Assembly: GCA_964569425.1 (NCBI GenBank)
Contig: CAZMVD010000012.1
Span: 1 to 60,229, forward strand
DNA: 60,229 nt
Source of the DNA: JACQXM01 sp964569425
GTDB taxonomy: Bacteria > Planctomycetota > Phycisphaerae > UBA1845
Reading direction: 5' to 3'
Part shown: piece by piece, positions 33,195 through 41,240 of the stretch
How the letters are laid out: the number at the start of each line of letters is the position of its first letter
How positions within the stretch are numbered: the first letter of the stretch is position 1
Notes under the pieces: generated by a model
What the model saw: only the letters and a program-made list of their open reading frames with translations
Databases searched by the model: none
Told to the model about the DNA's origin: nothing
Position numbers and translations under genes: made by a program

Positions 33195-35783
33195 TTACCG
33201 GGGCGTTTGGGTCAATGCTTCTTGAAGTTCTCCCACATATGCCGCGCACGCCTCATCGGCGCATGACTCGCGGCACAGGTTGAGAAATACTCCCGCGGCG
33301 TCGGCGCGCTGGTCGGCTATCAGCAGGCGTCCGGTGGCGCAATAGGTCCACGCCACGCCGGGGTGGTGCTGGTCGTACCACTCCAGCGCTGGCAGCAGCC
33401 GCGCACGCGCTGTGCTTCCCGCCGCTCCGGCGGCGCAAAGGTCCTCGACCATTTCACGCAGCGCTGCGTATCGTTTTTCCACCAGCGCTACATAAGCGGC
33501 CGCCGCCCGTTCGATCGGCAGCGCCGCATTCGCCGCCGGCTCGATGACCGGCAGATCGCCGGTTTCTCTTTCCATCTGTTCCATCGCCGAAGTCAGCCGA
33601 AGCATGGCACGCGCCTCGCGTGATTCGGGAAACTGCCGGCTGAGGTCCAGCCACAGCTTCGCGGCCTGGCGAATGTCCCCCACGTCCACCAGAAAGTCGT
33701 GCACCACCTGCGCCTGTTCGATCGATTGCAGACCCGTGGCGACTGCCTGCGAAAAGAGCGCGTGGGCACGAGCCACGTCGCCCGCCTGGTGCATCAGTTG
33801 GCCGAGATTCAGTGACGCCAATCCGTCGAACGGATCGCGCCGCAGCACCGCCTCATACGCCGCCACCGCCTCGGCGGTGCGCCCCAGCGCCGTGCACACC
33901 ACGCCGAGGTTGATTCGCGCGGTCTGGTTCTGAGGGGACCAGTCCAGCAGTTGCCTCAGGCGATCGTACGCCGAAAGATACCCCTCGCGCGTGGCCGGTT
34001 CGAGGTCCAACTCTACCAGGCCCAGCGTGGCGGGGACCTCGTAAGGGTTGTTTTCCAGTGCCTGCCGGTAGAGCCGCCGCGCGTCGTTCGCCCGTCCGCG
34101 TCCCCGGTAGAGGGCGGCCAACCTCAGCAGCCACGGGTTCTTGAGCGGCGCCATCGAGACCGCGCGTTCGAAATGTTCGAGCGCCTCGTCGCCGCGACCG
34201 GCTTCTTCCAGGGTCATGGCATAACGGTAAATGCTCGAAGCGCTCTGCGGATTGAGTTCCATCGAACGCCGCAACGACGCCAGCGCTTCATCGAACCGCG
34301 CAAGGCGCGCCTGCGCGGCCCCGATCGCCTGCCAGGCTTCGCTCTGCACTTCCGTATCGTCGTGTTTCAGTTCGCGCTGCGCCGCGGCAATGGCGTCATC
34401 ATAGCGCTCCGCGTTGTAGTAAGCCCAGGCCACGCGCTCCCACACGTGCGGCGCATCGGGGAACAATGTCGCAATCCGCTCGCTCTTGACGTACTGGTTG
34501 TCGTAGAACGACGCGACGTGCCAGCTTACCGGCATCAAGGCGCCGACCAGTGCCGCGAGCAAGACCGGCGCGGTGAGGCGGTGAAGTGAACGGCGAGCGC
34601 CGGCCTCCAGCGGTTGCGAACTTGATCCGATCCACCGCGACCAACCGGCGGACACGAGCACCACCGTCATCCACAACAGTCCGATGATGGGCAGGTACAT
34701 ATACCGGTCGGCCGCCAGCGTGTTCCGCGTGGGAACGACCTGAAGCGTCGAGGCGATGGTCGCGAGAAACCACACAAACCCCAAAGCCGCCCGCCGCTGC
34801 CGCACCGCCGCCCATGCCGCGACGACAAACACCGGAAGCACGATCGCCAGCGCGACCATGGTTTCCCGGTCCGTCCACTGCACGTAGCCCGGCGCGGGGT
34901 ACCAACTCGCCAGCCCGCTCGGCCACACGAAATGCGTGAAATACCAGGCGAGCGAAAGCAGTCCACGAACCACCTTGGACCCGCGCAGGTGCTCGGCCGC
35001 GCCGGAGAACATCCCCGCCTCGGCCGTGGCGTCGTAGTTGACCACCAGGAACACGGCCGTAATGGCCACGCTGACCGCCCAGATGACCCAGAATCCCACC
35101 GTCATTCGCCGGTGCCGCGCCAGCGGCACCAGCAGCATGAGCACCGGCAGGCCCACGCGGATCTTGCTGATGGCGCAACACAGCACGAAGAAACACGCGG
35201 CCGCCCCCCAACCGACGCGGCGCTTGTCGAGCCACGCACTGAGCGCCAGCAGTGCCGCCAGGGCGAACAACGTGGACATGAGCATCATGCGCCCGTTGAT
35301 CCACGCCACCACCTCCACCTGCAGCGGGTGCACGGCAAAAAGCAGCGCCACGCCCAGCGCCAGGGCGTTGGCCCGCGAACTGTCCGCGCCCTCGTTCAGC
35401 CGGCGCATCAGCGCCCACACCAACACGGCGTTGAGCGCGTGCATCCAGATGTTGGTCAGGTGGAAAAACCACGCCCCCGCGTCCACCCCCCCGGCGAACA
35501 GATCGAACCACCCCGCGACCGCAAACTCCGCGGAAAAACTCAACAGTGGCAGCGGCTGATACAGATCACGGTGGACGATGCGAAACAGCTCAATCGCGTG
35601 CTCCCAGGAAGGGTGATTGACCAGTACGTGATTAAGCACCAGGCGATGATCGTCGCCGCCCACAAATGTGCCGCGCAGCGTGGGCCAACCCATTACGACG
35701 GCCACCACGGCGACCGCGGTCGCAGACAACACCAGTACTCGGCGGCTCAACGGACGATGCCGAACGGACGTGGACTCGCGCAC
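33195..35783 (-). CDS. Multi-spanning membrane protein with C-terminal TPR array (TMTC/GT-C-like)
   Basis: An 862-residue protein. After a basic N-terminus there are about ten membrane helices (about 15-420), with an early GDDHRLVLNH loop in the position of the GT-C acidic motif, plus HPLQVEVVAWINGR and the DRYMYLPIIGL segment shared with TMTC and PMT-like proteins. From about 455 to 720 come TPR units, for example AYYNAERYDDAIAAAQREL, ALASLRRSMELNP and AVAAYEAVLRRDPFDGLA. By analogy it may be an O-mannosyltransferase-like glycosyltransferase acting outside the membrane; donor and substrate are unknown. The C-terminal 130 residues contain several Cys. Confidence 0.82.
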   Translation of the reverse strand: MRESTSVRHRPLSRRVLVLSATAVAVVAVVMGWPTLRGTFVGGDDHRLVLNHVLVNHPSWEHAIELFRIVHRDLYQPLPLLSFSAEFAVAGWFDLFAGGVDAGAWFFHLTNIWMHALNAVLVWALMRRLNEGADSSRANALALGVALLFAVHPLQVEVVAWINGRMMLMSTLFALAALLALSAWLDKRRVGWGAAACFFVLCCAISKIRVGLPVLMLLVPLARHRRMTVGFWVIWAVSVAITAVFLVVNYDATAEAGMFSGAAEHLRGSKVVRGLLSLAWYFTHFVWPSGLASWYPAPGYVQWTDRETMVALAIVLPVFVVAAWAAVRQRRAALGFVWFLATIASTLQVVPTRNTLAADRYMYLPIIGLLWMTVVLVSAGWSRWIGSSSQPLEAGARRSLHRLTAPVLLAALVGALMPVSWHVASFYDNQYVKSERIATLFPDAPHVWERVAWAYYNAERYDDAIAAAQRELKHDDTEVQSEAWQAIGAAQARLARFDEALASLRRSMELNPQSASSIYRYAMTLEEAGRGDEALEHFERAVSMAPLKNPWLLRLAALYRGRGRANDARRLYRQALENNPYEVPATLGLVELDLEPATREGYLSAYDRLRQLLDWSPQNQTARINLGVVCTALGRTAEAVAAYEAVLRRDPFDGLASLNLGQLMHQAGDVARAHALFSQAVATGLQSIEQAQVVHDFLVDVGDIRQAAKLWLDLSRQFPESREARAMLRLTSAMEQMERETGDLPVIEPAANAALPIERAAAAYVALVEKRYAALREMVEDLCAAGAAGSTARARLLPALEWYDQHHPGVAWTYCATGRLLIADQRADAAGVFLNLCRESCADEACAAYVGELQEALTQTPR

Positions 35784-36042
35784 CTGGAATCTCCGAGGCG
35801 CCGGCGCGCAACCCGCTGCGCCGGCGAAAGATAGAGCGGCAGCACCATGGTCATTCTATGGTTGCCCGGAACCGCCTGCCAGCCGCTCGAGGGCTCTGGT
35901 AACCACGGCGTCCACAGGGTTGTTTTGACGTTTGCACGCCGGGCAACTATCACGAAAGAAGCGGCAGGCGTACGCACATTCGCGAGGACAGGGTGTGTGC
36001 GCGCCATCCATCGAAACGAGCCTCTTGCAGAAGGAGACCCAC

Positions 36043-36540
36043 ATGGCCGGGGCGAAGGACGTGATTGTCGGGCAACTACAAAGCGGGCAGCAGCTCATCG
36101 ACATGCTGACCAAGGACCTGTCGGACGGCGAAATGTTCCAGCCGGCCGCGCCGCGGACCAACCATCCCGCGTGGCTGGTCGGGCACATCGCGGTGTCGGA
36201 GGACTGGATGCTGACCAAGCTGGCGGGCACGCCGCTGCGCCAGCCGCAAGCGCTGCACGACCTGTTCAAGGGCGGCAAGCCGTGTACGCCCGAAGCGGCC
36301 ACGTATCCGCCGCGCAAAGAGATCATGGAACTCTTCGTCAACCAGCGGGCCACGTCGATCGAAGCGATCAAGCTGTTCGACGAGCGCCGCTGGGAGGAAC
36401 GCTTCCCCGACGCCAAACCGACGGACTTTTTCCCCACGTTCGGCGCGCTGTGGGCCCTGATGGGCACGCACCAGTATTGGCACATCGGCCAGCTCGCCAC
36501 CTGCCGCGCCGCGCTGGGCAAGAAGCCGACGTTTATGTGA
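36043..36540 (+). CDS. DinB family protein
   Basis: A 165-residue four-helix bundle of the DinB/YfiT type, often bacillithiol- or mycothiol-dependent or stress-induced metal-binding proteins. Metal-ligand candidates: His in PAWLVGHIAVSEDW, and two in GTHQYWHIGQLA. AAGGAG at 36031-36036 with a 6-nt spacer supports ATG 36043; the frame is open upstream to 35932. The 259-nt divergent gap to the TPR gene holds no ORF I accept. The biochemical role is not known from sequence. Confidence 0.88.
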   Translation: MAGAKDVIVGQLQSGQQLIDMLTKDLSDGEMFQPAAPRTNHPAWLVGHIAVSEDWMLTKLAGTPLRQPQALHDLFKGGKPCTPEAATYPPRKEIMELFVNQRATSIEAIKLFDERRWEERFPDAKPTDFFPTFGALWALMGTHQYWHIGQLATCRAALGKKPTFM

Positions 36541-36647
36541 TCGTGCAAGTGGCAAATAGGTGTCACTGGGGTTTAACCGCGTCGATGTAGGCGGATGGCC
36601 TGCGCCGGGGTGTTCGCCCGTCCGCATTCCGCATTTACCATCCCGCC

Positions 36648-36920
36648 TTATCGTTTCCGCGCCTGGTCCAGCCACGTCCGCAGGTGTCGCGCGAGCAGAT
36701 CGGGCTGCCGTGCCCCCATGACGTGCCGGATGGTCGTTTCGGGCACCTTGAGCTGCCGCATGGCCTTTTCCGCCCGCGCCCACAGCCGGTTGCGCTTCGC
36801 CTCGGCGTCGGTCAGGAACAGTTCGCTGACGATTTCGCCCAGCTTGGCAAGCATGATCTCGTCGCGGTGGTCGTAATAGCGCTCGATGATCTTCTTCTGA
36901 TGCGGCGAGTAATCGGCCAT
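36648..36920 (-). CDS. Conserved small helical protein of unknown function
   Basis: A 90-residue, charged, all-helical protein starting MADYSPHQKKII, followed by ERYYDHRDEIMLAKLGEIV and later KAMRQLKVPETTI. I recall similar small proteins in planctomycete genomes but cannot name a family. ATG 36920 is the natural start: the same frame is open upstream to 37310, but that part is Arg/Pro-rich and overlaps the TldD gene start. No ribosome site is evident. Not membrane-associated; no neighbour gives a clue. Confidence 0.65.
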   Translation of the reverse strand: MADYSPHQKKIIERYYDHRDEIMLAKLGEIVSELFLTDAEAKRNRLWARAEKAMRQLKVPETTIRHVMGARQPDLLARHLRTWLDQARKR

Positions 36921-37105
36921 AGCCGCGTAGGTAGCGAGCGCCCTGTCCGCCGTCAAGCCGCACAGCCGAAGGGGGCTTTGGTGGACGCGGGGGGCCGCGA
37001 CGACATAATGGGCGAGCCTGAGAAATGCGCGGCGGGCGTCCGTCCGCAGGCGGTCGAAAACGCTCGCGCCCGGGGACCATCCAACCTGAGTTTGATAGGA
37101 AGAGA

Positions 37106-38875
37106 ATGTTCCGAACCTGGTTACTCGCCTTGTGCCTGGTCGCCCCGGTCGTGCGGGCCGATGATCCCCCGCGCTCCGCGGCGCCGCCCTCCCCCCCTTC
37201 GGTAAACGCGACCATCGACGGCACGACCGCGGCGCTACCGCCGTTGATGGTCCACCTGGCCGATGAACTTGCCTACACCATGGAGCACCTCGTGGCCGAG
37301 GACGGCACACGACCTTATTACCTCGGCTATACCGTGTACGACGAACGTTCGGCGATCCTCTCCGCCTCGCTCGGGTCGCTCATGCAGCACGACCGCTCCG
37401 AGGAGCGCAACCTCAACATCGATCTGCGGGTGGGCGATTACACGCTGGACAACACGCACCAGCTTCGCGGCATGGGGCGCTCCGGGCCGGTGGGCAGCGG
37501 CAACATCAAGCTGCCCCTCGTGGACGACGAATACGCAATTCGACACGCGCTCTGGCACCACACCGACCGCGTCTTCAAGGACGCCGTGAAGCGCCTCAGC
37601 CAGATCAAGACCAACCTCATGGTCAAGGTCGAGGAGGAGGACAAATCCGACGACTTCAGCCGCGAGGACGCACACCAGTTCCTCGCCCCGCCGGTGGCGC
37701 TCGAACTCGATGCCGATCTTTGGGCCGGGCGCCTGCGGCGCGTCTCGGAAATCGCGGCGGCCCATCCGCGTATTTACGTCTCGGCGGTCACCCTCGGCAC
37801 CTATGCCGCCAATCGTTACATGGTCACCAGCGAGGGCACGCGCCTGCTCACCACCGAAACCCGCTGCCGCATCACGCTCTCCGCGGCCACCAAGGCGGAG
37901 GACGGCATGGACTTGAGCCAGTTCTCCGATTTCAACGCCCTCTCCGCCGACGCCCTGCCCGACGAGGCGGAGATCGCGCGCGCGTTTCGCGGGGTCATCG
38001 AGCAGGTCCTCGCCCTGCGCGCGGCGCCGCTGGCCGAGCCGTACATCGGCCCGGCAATCCTGCGCAACCGGGCCAGTGCCGTGTTCTTTCACGAGATCTT
38101 CGGCCACCGCATCGAGGGCCACCGCCAGAAGGACGTGACCGAGGGTCAGACCTTCACCAAGAAGATCGGCCTGCCGATTCTGCCGGCGTTTGTGAGCGTG
38201 TTCGACGACCCCACGCGCCCGCGCTTCGGCGATATCGACCTCCGCGGCCACTACCTGTTCGACGACGAAGGCGTGAAGGCATCGAACGTAACACTCGTTG
38301 ATCAGGGCGTGCTCCGGACCTTCCTGATGTCCCGCAGCCCGGTGGAAGGCTTCCCCCGCTCCAACGCCCACGGCCGGCGGCAGTCGGGCCACGCCCCCAT
38401 GGCTCGGCAGGCCAACCTGATCGTGGAATCGACCAACCAGGTTCCCTTCGAGCGCCTGCGCGAGTTGCTGCTGGAGGAATGCCGCCGCCAGGGCAAGCCC
38501 TACGGTCTGCTGTTCGAGGATATCTCCGGCGGCTTCACCACCACCAGCCGCCGCGGGCCGCAGTCGTTCAAAGTGCTGCCGATCGTGGTCTATCGCGTGT
38601 ACGCCGACGGCCGGCCGGACGAGCTGATCCGCGGGGCGGACGTGGTCGGCACGCCGCTCACCAGCTTCGAGAAGATCATCGCCACCGGCGACGACCCGGC
38701 CGTGTTCAACGGCTCGTGCGGGGCGGAGTCGGGCTGGGTGCCGGTGTCGGCCGTGTCGCCGAGCATCCTGGTATCCACCATCGAAATCGAAAAACGCACC
38801 CGCGACCAAAGCCGCCCGCCGATCCTCGACCCCCCGCTGCCGAAGGCGGAGGGCGCGGCGGATGCCGGTCCGTAA
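37106..38875 (+). CDS. TldD/PmbA-family metalloprotease with export signal
   Basis: A 589-residue TldD-type protein. The zinc-site motif HEIFGH, in FFHEIFGHRIEGHR, is intact, followed by the glycine-rich C-terminal region with GDIDLRGHYLFDDEGV, LMSRSPVEGF, RRQSGHAP and FEDISGGFTT. TldD with TldE/PmbA degrades unfolded peptides and processes microcins in other bacteria; no PmbA partner lies here. Unusually it begins with a clear signal peptide (FRTWLLALCLVAPVVRA) and a Pro-rich linker, suggesting an extracytoplasmic enzyme. ATG 37106 has AGGA 5 nt upstream; the open frame continues back to 37025 without a site. Confidence 0.9.
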   Translation: MFRTWLLALCLVAPVVRADDPPRSAAPPSPPSVNATIDGTTAALPPLMVHLADELAYTMEHLVAEDGTRPYYLGYTVYDERSAILSASLGSLMQHDRSEERNLNIDLRVGDYTLDNTHQLRGMGRSGPVGSGNIKLPLVDDEYAIRHALWHHTDRVFKDAVKRLSQIKTNLMVKVEEEDKSDDFSREDAHQFLAPPVALELDADLWAGRLRRVSEIAAAHPRIYVSAVTLGTYAANRYMVTSEGTRLLTTETRCRITLSAATKAEDGMDLSQFSDFNALSADALPDEAEIARAFRGVIEQVLALRAAPLAEPYIGPAILRNRASAVFFHEIFGHRIEGHRQKDVTEGQTFTKKIGLPILPAFVSVFDDPTRPRFGDIDLRGHYLFDDEGVKASNVTLVDQGVLRTFLMSRSPVEGFPRSNAHGRRQSGHAPMARQANLIVESTNQVPFERLRELLLEECRRQGKPYGLLFEDISGGFTTTSRRGPQSFKVLPIVVYRVYADGRPDELIRGADVVGTPLTSFEKIIATGDDPAVFNGSCGAESGWVPVSAVSPSILVSTIEIEKRTRDQSRPPILDPPLPKAEGAADAGP

Positions 38876-38939
38876 CGGCGACGGTTAGTAGAAAAACATT
38901 GCTGTGGCGAAGTATGGGTTCGGGCTGAGATACAATGAT

Positions 38940-38968
38940 TTGATACTGATCATTGGCTGTACGATAAG
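38940..38968 (+). promoter_or_regulatory. Candidate promoter for the zinc-ribbon gene
   Basis: TTGATA (38940-38945, 5/6), a 17-nt spacer and GATAAG (38963-38968, 4/6). It lies in an AT-richer patch; a separate TACAAT box occurs at 38931-38936. Confidence 0.38.
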
Positions 38969-39031
38969 GCACGTACGCACGTCAATGGGAACTATACGTA
39001 TCTTTGATTTCCAATGTGATTGAGGCCGCTC

Positions 39032-39352
39032 ATGAAGTGTCCAAGCTGCTGTCACCATTTTGGATTCTTCTATTCGTTTCGGGTCATTAATCCGCTTAAG
39101 CACCGGTGCCCCACTTGCGGCGCTTTGCTTACCACCGGGCGCTGGGGGATAGCCGTATGGGGCATTTCACTTGTCATTGCGATTGGAATTGCCGGTGTCG
39201 CTATCTCGATGGAGTCCATCGGTCGCTGGACAACGGGCGATAGTATTCTCTGGTTTGCTGGTGCCATCGTCGTCATCGTTGTGCCGCTACAATGGATGTG
39301 GTGGCGAGTAGCAAAGTTTTCTCTGCGGCATATTGAGAAATCCGCTTCGTAA
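39032..39352 (+). CDS. Small zinc-ribbon membrane protein
   Basis: A 106-residue protein: an N-terminal four-Cys zinc ribbon (CPSC then CPTC, about residues 3-32), then two membrane helices (ISLVIAIGIAGVAISM and WFAGAIVVIVVPLQWMWW) and a short basic tail. Topology would keep the zinc ribbon in the cytoplasm. ATG 39032 has TGAGG 6 nt upstream; a TTG at 39020 is the other option. The gene and its flanks are markedly AT-richer than the neighbourhood (sampled lines of 45, 58 and 50% GC), hinting at acquisition. Function unknown. Confidence 0.7.
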   Translation: MKCPSCCHHFGFFYSFRVINPLKHRCPTCGALLTTGRWGIAVWGISLVIAIGIAGVAISMESIGRWTTGDSILWFAGAIVVIVVPLQWMWWRVAKFSLRHIEKSAS

Positions 39353-39430
39353 TCCACGCCGTCAATGCACTGCGTTGTGGTAATGAGCAATGGATTGGCA
39401 ATAAAAACCTTTCCCAATATCAACGCGAGC

Positions 39431-39448
39431 CGCGGGCTTCAGCCCGCG
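39431..39448. repeat. Palindrome, REP-like or terminator stem
   Basis: Perfect 8-bp arms CGCGGGCT and AGCCCGCG around TC, about 80 nt after the zinc-ribbon gene. No T tract follows, so a classical intrinsic terminator is unlikely. A related half-element (GCGGGCTGAAGCC) starts right after the stop at 51937. Confidence 0.5.
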
Positions 39449-39486
39449 CGGACGCCCCGGATTCAGTAATTGGGATAGGCTCTAAG

Positions 39487-39756
39487 TTGTTCGAACGGTG
39501 CCCCCGTTTCGGTGTGGAGTTGCCGGCGATCGAGGGGCCGGTGCATCGCTACATGGAGTCGTCGCCGAGCTGCTGGGCGGCGTATGGGCAGGTGCTGGCG
39601 CGGGAGTTTAGCGACCGGACGTACTGGTCCGCCCATCGGCTCACCGTGGATGCTTACGCCGCGCCGCATCCGGGTTGGCCGTCGCCGGAACACAAGTCGC
39701 GCACGGGTGCTATCTTGATCAACGCTGGCGGAGCACTTAGAAGTACGGGCGTTTGA
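39487..39756 (+). pseudogene. Truncated DUF5946-like copy
   Basis: A partial duplicate of the intact gene at 40484-40981. From 39511 to 39690 the two match at high identity by eye, with shared stretches such as SSPSCWAAYGQVLARE and AHRLTVDAYAA. After that the copy runs into unrelated sequence and stops at 39756. One of the early Cys pair is lost (CPRF instead of CSGC), and the only start is TTG 39487 without a ribosome site. It reads as a decayed remnant rather than a functional 89-residue protein. Confidence 0.75.
39511..39690 (+). repeat. Direct repeat, copy 1 (offset exactly 1000 bp)
   Basis: A 180-bp segment matching 40511-40690 at roughly 85% by eye, colinear with no indels, so that every aligned base differs in coordinate by 1000. 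It is the left flank of the isochorismatase gene. Confidence 0.8.
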
Positions 39757-39807
39757 CGGGTCTTCGGAACCCCGGGCCGGATCACGTGTTCGAGAGAGGA
39801 GAACATC

Positions 39808-40440
39808 ATGAGCGCGTACAAGTACCGTCGCCTCGACAAGGCCAATGCCGCCGTGCTGTTGGTCGATCATCAATCGGGTCTGTGCAACATCGTCGGCGAC
39901 TTCTCGCCGGACGACTTCAAGAACAACGTGCTGGCGCTGGCCGCGTCGGCGAAGTACTTCAAGCTGCCCACCATCCTGACCACGAGTTTCGAGGACGGCC
40001 CCAACGGCCCGCTGTTGCCGGAACTCAAGGAGCTGTTTCCCGGCGCGCCCTACATTGCCCGACCGGGAAATATCAATGCATGGGACAACGAAGATTTCGT
40101 CCGCGCCGTGAAGGCGACCGGCAGGAAGCAACTGGTCATCGCCGGGGTGGTGACGGAAGTGTGCGTCGCGTTTCCGGCGCTGTCGGCGGTCGAGGAAGGG
40201 TACGAGGTCTTCGTGGTGACCGATGCGTCCGGCACGTTCAACATGACCACCCGCGAGGCGGCGTGGCTGCGGATGCAGGCGGCCGGGGTGCAACTGGTCA
40301 GTTGGTTTGCCCTGGCGTGCGAGCTGCACCGCGACTGGCGCAATGACGTGGCGGGCCTCGGGCAGTTGTTCGCGAACCACCTGCCGGCATATCGCAATCT
40401 GATGCTCAGTTACGATGCCCTGAACCGGAAGAAACTATGA
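39808..40440 (+). CDS. Isochorismatase-family (YcaC-like) cysteine hydrolase
   Basis: A 210-residue alpha/beta hydrolase of the isochorismatase-like family. Catalytic triad candidates: Asp in AAVLLVDHQSG, Lys in ATGRKQLVIAG and Cys in VVTEVCVAFPAL. The FNMTTREAAWLRMQAAGV segment is typical of YcaC-like members, which hydrolyse small amides; the substrate is not predictable. GAGAGGAGAA ends 6 nt before ATG 39808. It sits between a truncated and an intact DUF5946 copy, as if carried in by the duplication. Confidence 0.92.
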   Translation: MSAYKYRRLDKANAAVLLVDHQSGLCNIVGDFSPDDFKNNVLALAASAKYFKLPTILTTSFEDGPNGPLLPELKELFPGAPYIARPGNINAWDNEDFVRAVKATGRKQLVIAGVVTEVCVAFPALSAVEEGYEVFVVTDASGTFNMTTREAAWLRMQAAGVQLVSWFALACELHRDWRNDVAGLGQLFANHLPAYRNLMLSYDALNRKKL

Positions 40441-40483
40441 GCGTCCGCGCCTGTGCCGCGGAATTCGCGCACGGCAGGGTGTG

Positions 40484-40981
40484 ATGGTCAACGAACGATG
40501 CTCCGGTTGCGGTGTAGAGCTGCCAGCAGTTACAGGGCCGGTGCATCGATACATCGAGTCGTCGCCGAGTTGCTGGGCGGCGTATGGTCAGGTGCTGGCG
40601 CGGGAGTATAGCGACCGCGCGTACCTGGCCGCACATCGGCTCACCGTGGACGCTTACGCCGCGCAGCATCCGGGCCGGCCGTCGCCGCAATCCATTCAGT
40701 CGGTGGCCGTGCATCTGATCTCGCTGCACGCAGTGCTAGAGCGGCAATTGCCCCACCCCGCGGCCACGCAGCTTGTTCGCCGCTGTGTGGATCGGATGCA
40801 CTTTCACTGGCTCGACCCGCCGCCGCAGCGTGGGTACCTCACCGTGTCGAGCGTCCTGGCCGCCCGCTCCCCCGAGGAACACGTGCATGCCGTGGACCGC
40901 TGGGCCCGCTCCGTCTGGCAGGCGTGGTGCATGCACCATGCGCAGTTGCTTGAATGGGCCGAACAGGCAATGAAACAGTGA
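40484..40981 (+). CDS. DUF5946-family protein, intact copy
   Basis: A 165-residue protein of the DUF5946 type: an N-terminal CSGC zinc-binding-like pair, then SSPSCWAAYGQVLARE with a further Cys, and a His/Trp-rich C-terminal half containing MHFHWLDPP and WCMHHAQLLEWAEQ. Metal binding is likely; function unknown. ATG 40484 has AGGG 5 nt upstream (a GTG at 40481 is adjacent). It starts 43 nt after the isochorismatase stop, so the two are probably co-transcribed. The N-terminal third is duplicated at 39511-39690. Confidence 0.75.
   Translation: MVNERCSGCGVELPAVTGPVHRYIESSPSCWAAYGQVLAREYSDRAYLAAHRLTVDAYAAQHPGRPSPQSIQSVAVHLISLHAVLERQLPHPAATQLVRRCVDRMHFHWLDPPPQRGYLTVSSVLAARSPEEHVHAVDRWARSVWQAWCMHHAQLLEWAEQAMKQ
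40511..40690 (+). repeat. Direct repeat, copy 2
   Basis: The partner of 39511-39690, lying inside the intact DUF5946 gene. Confidence 0.8.
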
Positions 40982-41240
40982 CGGCCGCCCGGCAGCGGCC
41001 CACTGAAGGACGAAGGAGAATCCGTTCACCGGTGGGGCAATGACATTTACGGCCAAGTCAGGCACGCCGAACCGGGAACCACGCAACAAGAGTGCGGATG
41101 CAGGTTCACGAAAACGCGTTTCTGCCGGGCGATATTGCCAACGTGGTTGGGCGGCGATAGGCTTTTTCTTGCGACATCAGGTAAGGCGTGGTCCAGTTTG
41201 TTCCCAGAAAGTATCCCGATCTGACATGGGAGTAATTCCG

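Noticed and set aside
37235..38809. Minus-strand 524-codon frame opposite the TldD gene
   Set aside because: Antisense shadow rich in Val/Gly/Ala/Asp; the TldD frame has intact catalytic motifs.
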